From contig NC_090251.1 of NCBI RefSeq assembly GCF_037325665.1, forward strand, positions 36,043,464 to 36,107,463: a stretch of 64,000 nt of DNA, written 5' to 3'. How positions within the stretch are numbered: position 1 is the first letter of the stretch; each line of letters opens with the position of its first letter. The position numbers and the translations under genes were made by a program. The notes under the pieces are model-generated. The model did no database searches, was not told where the DNA came from, and saw only the letters and a list, made by a program, of their open reading frames with translations. Below, piece by piece: positions 11,871 to 21,600 of this stretch. This stretch comes from Littorina saxatilis (taxonomy: Eukaryota > Mollusca > Gastropoda > Littorinimorpha > Littorinidae).

Positions 11871-12687
11871 TCACTTCTCTGCAGCAAAAGCCGCCGCAGC
11901 AGCAGCAGCAGTACCAGCGTTGGTTCGTGTCAGCTCTGCAGCGGCCCACTTCATGTTGAGCTCCTGCTGCTGCAGCTCATGCAGCTTCTCCTTCTCGCGC
12001 AAACTGCTGCACAGCACCACGAAGTAGCTGTCCTTCTTGCGCGCTCGGCCACGCATTTGAACCAAGGCCTTGACCGTGGTGGGCGGGTTGAGGCACACCA
12101 CAAGCTGGCACTCGGGGATATCCACGCCTTCCTCCGCAACCGAGGTTGCCACGACGATGTTGTAGCGGTGGGACTTGATGCCCTGAAGGACCTTGTCCTG
12201 CTTCCTGAGGTTCATGCCCTCGCCCTCCCCGCTGCCTGCCCCGTGGCCCACCACCACCGCCACCTTCATGCTGCGCTCGCGCACAAAGGATGTCTTCTTG
12301 AGGTGGTCCTTGAACTTGTGGGCCACCTTGCGCTCCCGCACCAGCACCAGGGCCATGGAGTCTTGGCTCACCCAGTTCATGTACTCGTTGTTGGACAGTG
12401 TCCCTAGCAGCTCCTGGAAGATGGACATGGTTGAGGGGCTCGCCCCCACCCCCTCCACCCCCCTCTCGCTCTCCTCTCGCTGGCGCAGCTTGGCGCCGTC
12501 GCATAGGGTGTTGACATAGGTGGAGATCTCCTTGCAGGGCAGCCCCATCTCCACCAGCTCGTCGTAGCACTTGTTAAGGTTGCGGTTGAAGAGGCGCTCC
12601 AGGTCGTCCAGCACAAAGTCGATGCCGTCCTCCGAGTTGAGCAGGGTCATCCCCACGGTCATCACGTGCATGCGGATGTTTTCAAAT
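11871..12687 (-). CDS. Helicase gene exon 7: second RecA domain, stop
   Basis: Rest of the helical insert, then MALVLVRERKVAHKF (motif IV), VVVGHG, MNLRKQDKVL, VATSVAEEGVDIPECQLVV (motif V) and QMRGRARKKDSYFVVL (motif VI). A helical Glu/Lys-rich segment and an Ala run follow before the stop. An unusual Gly/Glu-rich loop (GAGSGEGEG) sits where Dicer also has a variable insert. This exon is GC-rich compared with its surroundings. Confidence 0.93.
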
Positions 12688-15600
12688 CTGGGAACACAGA
12701 CAGAGAGCAAACATCACTCAGGGCTCCCCACAGGTGCTCAACCAAGCGACTCCCAGAGGACCCCCAATTTTAATTTTTAGGAGGTTCAAAGACCCCCTTA
12801 GCGGACCCCCAAGACAAGGAGAACTTTTGGAAGTTATGTGAGACCTTCATAAAAGCGTTATTTATCATATTGTTTAGATTTACACTGTAAATTTGTGTTG
12901 GTACAGATATTGAAACTAGCAGATGATAACAGTCTGAAAATCAGTACCCATGCTATGCATGATAACGCAAATTTAGTGCATACCTGGACCCGCTCTTTTC
13001 AGGTTCAGTGCTTCGCGGGATCCAGAATTTTGCATACGTTGTTTTTACATTTAGTCAAGTTTTGACTAAATGTTTTAACATAGATGGGGAATCGAAACGA
13101 GGGTCGTGGTGTGCGTGTGTGTGTCTCTGTGTAGAGCGATTCAGAGAAAACTACTGGACCGATCTTCATGAAACTTTACATGAGAGTTTCTAAGTATGAT
13201 ATCCCCAGACGTTTTTTTCTTTTTTCCGATGAATGTCTTTGATGACGTCATATCCATCTTTTTGTGAAAGTTGAGGCCGCACTGTCACGCCCTCATTTTT
13301 CGATCAAATGGATTGAAATTTTGATCAAGCAATCTTCGACGAAGGCCAGAATTTGGTATTGCATTTCAGCTTTGAGGCTTAAAAATTAATTAATGAGTTT
13401 GGTACTTAAAAATCTGAAAATTGTAATTAAAATTCTCTTTTTATAAAACGATCCAAAAATAATTTCATCTTATTCTTCATCATTGTATAATTTCAAAAAC
13501 ATATGAATATGTTATATTCGGATTAAAAACAAGCTCTGAAAATTAAAAATATGAAAATTGTGATAAAAATTAAATTTGCGAAATCGATTTAAAAACAATT
13601 TCATCTTATTCCTTGTCGGTTCTTTATTCCAAAAACATATAGATATGTTATGTTTGGATTAAAAACAAGCTCAGAAAGCTAAAAAGAATAGAGATACAGA
13701 AAAGCGTGCTATCTTGCTCAGCGCAACCACTACCGCGCTATTACTAACTTGTCAATTTAACTGCCTTTTCCACAAGCTGGACTGGCGATGCTTTAAGGTC
13801 TTGGAAAAAAAAATGCAATGCGTTCAGTTTCCTACAGAGTCCATTGTGATCTTTCTTTTTTGTAGGTTAACCCTGTCTTCTGTTACAATATAGATTCTGG
13901 CATTTAACACATACTCAGCTTAGTCATTTATTTATTTGTTGCATTCGCTTCACAATTATTTGTCTGTTTGTCCAGTACAAAGACTATTGCAACGTACTTG
14001 TGAATGTCTTGTTTTCATTAAAAAAAAAAAAGAAGTTCTATCAACCAACATTCTTGTATTTTGATTCAACATTTGATTCAAGACTACACTAACCGTTGCA
14101 AGGGGACGGTATTTAACTTGGCCCTGGCTGTCTGTGCTAGCTGCACCATCTCGCTCAGTTCGTCAGGCTCACTGAACAGATGTTGGGCGAACCGTTTGAT
14201 GTCCTCAACATTTGGCGGCTTGCTGCGCATCAAGGTCTGCAGCGCGCGGCTGGTGATCTGCTGCAGATTGGAGCAGCGCATCAACTCCACGTAGGCGCGG
14301 ATGAAATAGGACAGCAGCTTCTCGTGGAAGCCCATCTCCGCCTCCGTCATGGGCACACAGACGGGCACTAGGCGGGCACTGGAGGAGTAGCTGTCCAGCT
14401 GCTCCTTGGCGATCTTCTCCTCCACCGTCGCTATGGTGGCGCCACCTGGGGGAGAACAACCAGCAGGGATCTTAATTTCATAAGATTTACTTTCAAACAA
14501 AAAGAGAATGCAACAGTAACCAGGTTTGTTACATTCTTTAACAATATTTTGACAGCTTGTCGCTGCCTTCTTAAGGATGGTTAAAAGTAGGGAACGACAG
14601 CATGTGATGCGCAGTGTATCGTCATGATGGATATAGCAGGATGGTACAAAGAAACTACTTTTTAAAAGGATTTGGTTTCTTCAGTAAATGTGCAAAAATA
14701 GCCATAAAGTCTTGGATATACAGTACATTGGAACTTCCCTTTTCAGACCCTGTTTTCTCACATCTTCTGTTTATAACCTCTGTAAAAGCTGGTCTTTTGT
14801 GGAATGACAGGGGGTTACATTTTTCAGGTACAGTGGAACCCCCCCTTTTAAGAGCCCCCAATTTAAGACTCCCTCCATTTTAAGACCCTGGTTTTTTTTA
14901 GACTTTCTGTTCATAACCTCTGTAAATTTACCCCCATTTAAAGACTCCCTCCTTTTTAAGACCTGATTTTCTCAAGAGTTTCTGAAGGTCTTAAAAGGGG
15001 GGTTCCACTGTACTACCATGAGAAAGCCACCAATACAAACCTTACTCCCCTTGACATTCATTCCAACCGGTAAAATACAATTACCGGTTAACGCCAATAC
15101 TCCTGTACTGCTGTTAAAAAAGCAACTTTGTTTCTAGTTTCCGATGTTTACAAAACACAAACACTTCAAACACACATCCACCATTTCGTCACAACACCAA
15201 AGACACACCCAAGTTTTGCAGCAAGTCTTTGAGCATTTGCAGAGTCTCCTCCTTTGTGCGCCTGCCCGCGGGCGAGGCGGTGAGGCCGAGGACCTTGGGT
15301 CGACACTCGGGGGACAGGGAGAGGTGGTGCTCCGACAGCAGCTTGTTGTAGGGGTGGTTCTTGGTGCAGTGGTGTGCCTCGTCGAACACCACAAGGGAAA
15401 AGTTGGCCCAGCGTAGCACCTCGTCCTGCAGAAGGTTCTGGCAGAACGCTGTGAATACAAAACAAGAAGAGCAAACGCTCGATCGAGTCACTTTCGCAGT
15501 TCTGAATATTATATGAGGCATCAGATGGACAGGAAGAAATTGCTATTCACAACACAATGAGTCACGTTCACATAAAATTTGAGCCCGGTCACTTTTATAG

Positions 15601-18600
15601 TTTCCGAGAAAAGCCCAACGTTAAGTTGTGTGTTGCCGAACAGAAAAGGCTAGTTATCTCCCTTGTTTTTCTGATAACGTTCGTAAAAGGCTACAGATGT
15701 AAATACTTTGATGTAAAGAATAATCCTACAAAGTTTCAATCACATCCGATGAACTTTGTCAAAGATATAAAATGTCTAATTTTTCCTTTGACGCTGACCT
15801 GTGACCTTGAAAAAGGTCAAAGGTCAACGAAACCATCGTTAAAGTGTAGAGGTCATTGGAGGTCACGACTAAACAAAATATGAGCCCGATCGCTTTGATA
15901 GTTTCCGAGAAAAGTCCAACGTTAAGGTGGTGTCTACGGACGGACGGCCGGACGGCCGGCCGGCCGGCCGGACAGACTAACACTGACCGATTACATAGAG
16001 TCACTTTTTCTCAAGTGACTCAAATAGTAAACATCAAGAATGAAATAAACTAAATTAGTTATTGGAATGTTAACTCTAAAACACACACCATAACGCTGTG
16101 AATACAAAAAAGTCAACGTCAAGAATAGAGAAAAAAAAGTTTTGGAACGTCAACTCTAAAAGTAAAACACACACCCATAACACTGTGAATACAAAAATAG
16201 TAAACATCAAGAACAAACAAAAACAAGTCGCATAAGGCGAAATTACATTTAGTCAATCTGTCGAACTCACAGAATGAAACGGAACCCACTGCATTTTTGT
16301 CAAAAAGACAAAACAGCTTTGTCAATCCCCGCGGCACAAGGAAATTGCTCACTTTTCCCGTGCAACAAGAAGTGAAACTGACAAGCCAGAATAGCGCAAT
16401 AGCATATTGCGGTAAGCAGGACAGAGCACTTTTCTGTATTCTTTTTAACTTTTCGATGTTAAAACATTTAGTCATAACTTGACTAAATGTAAAAACAAAG
16501 TTATTTGAACGCATGGGCGAATACATACACACACACATACACAGTAACGATACATAGCAAAGTTCAGCAGTTGGCGGTGGTTGTCCTTCATGGGTGACCT
16601 CAGTCTCCCTTGCTCTGAAGGAACCAATCATTGCAAAGGGATACTGACACTGGAACGTCAACTCTCAAACACACACAATTCACGAACAGTTAAATGTAAC
16701 GCCTACCTGCAGTAGTAACAATGACGTCATGTTTCCATAGTGGGGTACCATCCCGCACTGACAGGCCACCACAGAGCACAGCCACTTTCAAATTCCTCTC
16801 CTCTAGCTCGCCTTCATGCTCTAGATGAGGCCTGGAGAGGAAATTAACAATCACATAAACAATCAAATAAACAACAACAACAAAAATGTTCGATTTGTTG
16901 TCCTATTTGTTTGAGTCAAAAGTTTACTTTGCGTTTGAAATTTCTTCTAATGCTTATGGTCAGAAAATAAAATATGACTATTCAGCAATATTTGGCAAGG
17001 TCTGTACAGGCAAATCCAGCTAACTCACAAACGGTTAAGTCAAAAATTCGCTTAGCACACAAAGAAATTCTGGTCCGGAATTATCCCTCTTTATCTATGT
17101 GTACAAAGTACCCTGAGCTCGAAATGGGATTTCTCTTACGTAAGTCGAAAGACGGATAGCACACAACAGAAAGTCAGTCCCAAAGACAAAGTTTACTCTA
17201 TATTTACTACAGCAACTCGAAACACGAAACTTGGCGTCTCACACTAGCGCATTGTGTAACCTTATTCCCTTCTTCTCTACACGGACGCCACACCGACTGG
17301 TCAGTCGGCACGCAATAAAGTATGAACTGAAGTTAGGAGGGGGCGAGGAGTAAGGAGGGGGCGAGGAGTAAGGAGAATTATCCAACTCCAAGAAAACATT
17401 CTGAAAAAGGTGGGGAAGTGGTGACAAGGCAGTGAACGCACTCACCATGCACTGACATCATACGAAAGCAGCCACACAAACACAGCACAGAGGCAGAGGC
17501 AGAGGCAGGTGTGCAGATGCTTTGTGAGAATAAGCGTTGAAAACCAGTTTGAATAAAAAAAAAACAGCAGATAGAGCCGCATGTCATAATCATTCTTCTT
17601 GTCTGGCTTTATTGACTGCATGCCGATCTTGTGGCAGTGACTTTTCACTCTTCAGTCGGACTGTACACAAACCGCTCTCACTCTCCGAGTCTCCCTCACT
17701 GACTACCCAAAGCCCTGACAACTGATCCTTGGAAATTGTTTGGAAGAGTACACCTCTCTATTTCTCTCCAATGCTCTTCCTCCTGACTTCAGTGACACCG
17801 GACACCCCACTGAGCTTAGCCAGCTACCCCCCCCCCCCCCTCTCTCTCTCTCTCTCTCCCCAGCCATGTACTGTTTGGTGCTGTGGCCAGAGAGGTGTCA
17901 CCGGCTAATTAAAGCCAGCTGCACTGTTCACTCAGAGCAAAACTAGTTGACTGTGTCTAACTTTTGACAAAGCAACACAACTGAAGGGTTCACAGATTAG
18001 GTAACCGACTCACTGGTCAAGGCTGCAGGGAAACAAGAGTATCTTGTCAATGAAAGAGGTTACACACAGATACGCGATGCTGAGAACGGTGGCCGATTTT
18101 TCACTCTCTTTCCATAAGGACCGATTTTTGTCAACATTTTCAAGGTCGCTGGAGAGGGGTTCCACTGTACTATGACCAAGTCGAAATTTCGGATAGGACA
18201 CAATAACAATTCGGTCCCTTCAATTTCGTCTTATCCGGATTTGCCTGTATGTTCATTTATCAGCGCTCAAATCACAGCAACTGTAAATTTCAGCTGTACT
18301 TCAAAATGACAGTGCCTTTTATTTCAAGGTCACTGTGACATAACATTATTAAGAATCTGCCCAGGTGCTTCTGTGCCAAGCCTACAGTCTAAATCCAGTG
18401 CTTTATAAAAAGAAGAAACTTTTGGAACATTTTTCGAGACCCAAAGAAGAGGTGGACATTGCAATGACATAATGTATACACGTAAAGTCTGTCAACTAAA
18501 TTAAAAAACACTCATGCCAATCCCCTGCAATTTTTTCTTTTAGTTTTATCAGAGTGCAGACATACCTATTAAAAGTGCGTGGAGCACCCAGCTCGTTGAT

Positions 18601-21600
18601 GATGTATCGGGCTTGCTGAAGTACCAGCAAGACTTTGTCTACAAGGAACAGCACAGGTCGTGTAGTGTTCAAGGTCAGCATGCGACTCAAGGTCATCATG
18701 GCTGCCAGAGTTTTGCCAGTGCCTGTGGTAAGAGAACAAACAAAGCTTTATTTTTCGTTCATTTATTCCTTTTCATTTTATCCATTTCTCTTAGACGCAG
18801 CTGAGAACACAAAATGTAAAAAAACCATGACAGTCTAACATTCAGCAAATCGTGAATATAAATATACGGAACTGATAAAAGATTTCATTGAATCAAATAG
18901 TACAGTTCAGTCAATCTGGTTAGTGTCAGAAGAAAGATACTCTAGATTCTGTGTGTGAGTGTTATTAATTGTTAAAGGCAGCATTGTACTGAGATTAAAA
19001 ATGAGAACCAAACCAAATTGTATAAATATGCACACAAAAAAGTCAGCCAAGCCAGAACTGACAAAAAAGGGGTGACAAGTTAAACATTGTGGCTTTCAGC
19101 ACCCCTGCAGGTGAACAGAGAATGCTGATAAACAAACAACGCTTTCTTACCTGTGGGCAGGTAGACAACAGTGGAATCACTGCTCATAGCCTTGCACATC
19201 AGTTCAACCTGGTACAGACGTGGAGTGGTCTTGGAACATTTGTACGCCTCCGTAAACGACACGTCGTAATCTTCCATCTTGATCAGCCTCTCTCCGCTTC
19301 TGTCTGGTGCGCTGACTGTGGCCGCTTTCATCTGATGCTTCAGGCCCTTCATGTGGCGGTTGTAGTCCTCTTGGGTGTTCATGGGCTGCTTGCACAACTT
19401 GCAGGAATAGCGGAATCCTTTGAACAGGTTTTCCTCTGGCTGAGGTGGCTCTGGCGTCGTCTCTCTGATGGCTTCAAGCTTCCCTTGCACGTTGAGACTT
19501 CCCAGGTCCGTATGTAGGGAGGTGGAGAGATTGTCTGACGTCGTGCTGGCGGCTAAACCTCTTTCCGAGGCAGTCTGAGACATTTTGTTGCCCCCGCTGA
19601 TTGAGCTGAAAGCCAGGCTCCCTTCATTGCCACCGTCCAATCTCTCTGCATCCTGGTCTTGGTATTCAGACGCAGACGATGAGGTGGGCAGGGTGGGCTC
19701 ATCATCGTCATCATACTCATACTGGCCATCATGTCGCAGCATCTGACACCCTGTGCGACGGCCACTGCTACCTGCACCGCCTCGAGGGACCTGACGATAG
19801 CCCATCGACATGTCTGTCAGAACATCTCCGCTGAGTCTGTTCCCAGAGCGACTGTGACCTTGCCCTTGGGACCCCGCGCTGCTCAGTGAACCGTCCTCTT
19901 GAAGACCAGGACTGCCAGCGACCCCTGAGTCGTGCGACGCTCCTGCTGCTGTGCGGCCTGGTGATACCGGAGGGACGGGGCTCCTTTCTCGCAGCAGATG
20001 ATTGAAGCACCCCCTTCCCCTTCCTCCTGCAGAACCTTGGACAGAAAAGCCTGTGAGAGCGCTGCTCCCTCCTAAGTGGGACTGACCGGGTGCCCCTGGT
20101 TGTGAGCCGCCTGTTGATCCTGAATACCCAGTCTCAGTCCGGAAGAGTCCCGTAACTCCGTACTGTGGCGGAGGGACATAGGCATCAGGTGTTACTTTCA
20201 CAGACGACTTGGTGACGAGAAGATGGCGGTCAGCGGGGTCAGGCCCGGTCCCTACAGCTTCAGTTGCAGAGAAAGGCTGCGTCAGGGCTATGCCAGGTAC
20301 TTCCACAGGGACAGACTGGTTGTTCTCCTCTTGCTTCTTGGTTTTCTCCACTTCGGTGTTGTGGCGCGGGCTGTTGATGTGCAGCTTGAACTGCTCGGGG
20401 GTGTTGAGGGGACACTTGCACACGTCGCACACGTACCACATCTGTCCCTCGCGCAGGATTATCACCGCTCCTGTCTGCGGATCCCTCTTGCCTTGGGCCT
20501 CCGCCCCTTCAGCCAAAGACACCTTTTTCTTGTGCTTGTCAGACGAGAAGTGCTGCGCAGCGCTTTCCTGTCCGGTGAAAGGTTTGTTGCAGACGTCGCA
20601 GTACAAAGGGTACAGGCGAGTCTCCCCCTCCTGCACCCAGCGCTCGGCCGCCATGTGGTGTCGCTTCCCCACCAGGTGCTGGTTGGCGTGTGCTTCCGAC
20701 GACAGCTCTACCTTACAGGCAAAGCAGTAGCCCCGACTTCCGTCAAACCGGTGGCACCGCGTCACAGGAGAAGTTGTACTGTCTGGAATAGTAGGAACAA
20801 ACTGAGCTTGCCCCGTCGCAGGTGCTCCACCGGTGATACCGCCTGGAGAGCTGCTCTCACCTTGACGTAGTGAGGAAGAGGGAGACCACCTCTGAAGTGC
20901 TTTTTTGTGCTTGGCACCGGCAAGGTGGGATGCCGCATGAGGCTGGGATGTGAGTTCAAGATTGCAAACATTGCACTTTCCTCTCATTCCGTTGAAGACA
21001 TAAGCAGGGAGCGTGGAGGGTGTTTCTGATGACTGTTGCTGTCCGAATTCTGAGGGAGGGATGTTAAACTGAGTGAACGGAATCTGACGTTTGGTGTCGT
21101 TCCCAAAAGTGTTGAGCACCTTCTCTTCTGTTGTCGCACTGCCAGGATGAAAATTTGGTGACAGGGATTGTCCTCTTGCCTGCGTATGACTGTTTTCCGG
21201 AGTAGAGGGAGGCGTATTTACAACAGAAGCTTCTCCCAACACCATTTTCCTAAAAGTTTCCTCCAGCTCTTGGTGGTTGGACATTCTGTGACTAAGTTCA
21301 GATGAAGTCAGAAGGTTCCTGTACTCAGACAAATGTTGTAGGCTTCTGTGCTCGGACAGTGGTACGTCACCCGCCCTGTCTGTCGACTGGCTGGGCGCTG
21401 CAGAGTTACCCGCCCCCTGCGTCAGCTGGACGCGCTTCTTGTGCTTCTCGCTGTTGAGGTGCTGCAGGGCGCTGGCAACGCCCGAGTACTGCACGCAGCA
21501 AACCTCACAGCCTGGCTTGCCTACATCTTCTTCTCGCCGTGAGTGTTCCACACTCTCAAGGTGCCGGATAGCATCTTCCCGAGACCTGAAGTACTGCTGA

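Noticed and set aside
11811-12519. Plus-strand open frames of 198 and 108 residues
   Set aside because: They mirror the GC-rich helicase exon 7 on the minus strand and lack independent codon or domain evidence.
11871-19151. Calling the helicase gene Dicer or RIG-I
   Set aside because: The core motifs match the shared superfamily, but PAZ/RNase III, CARD and the RIG-I C-terminal domain are absent, so no established gene symbol is justified.
20209-20870. Plus-strand frames of 173 and 215 residues
   Set aside because: They are antisense shadows of the zinc-finger exon.
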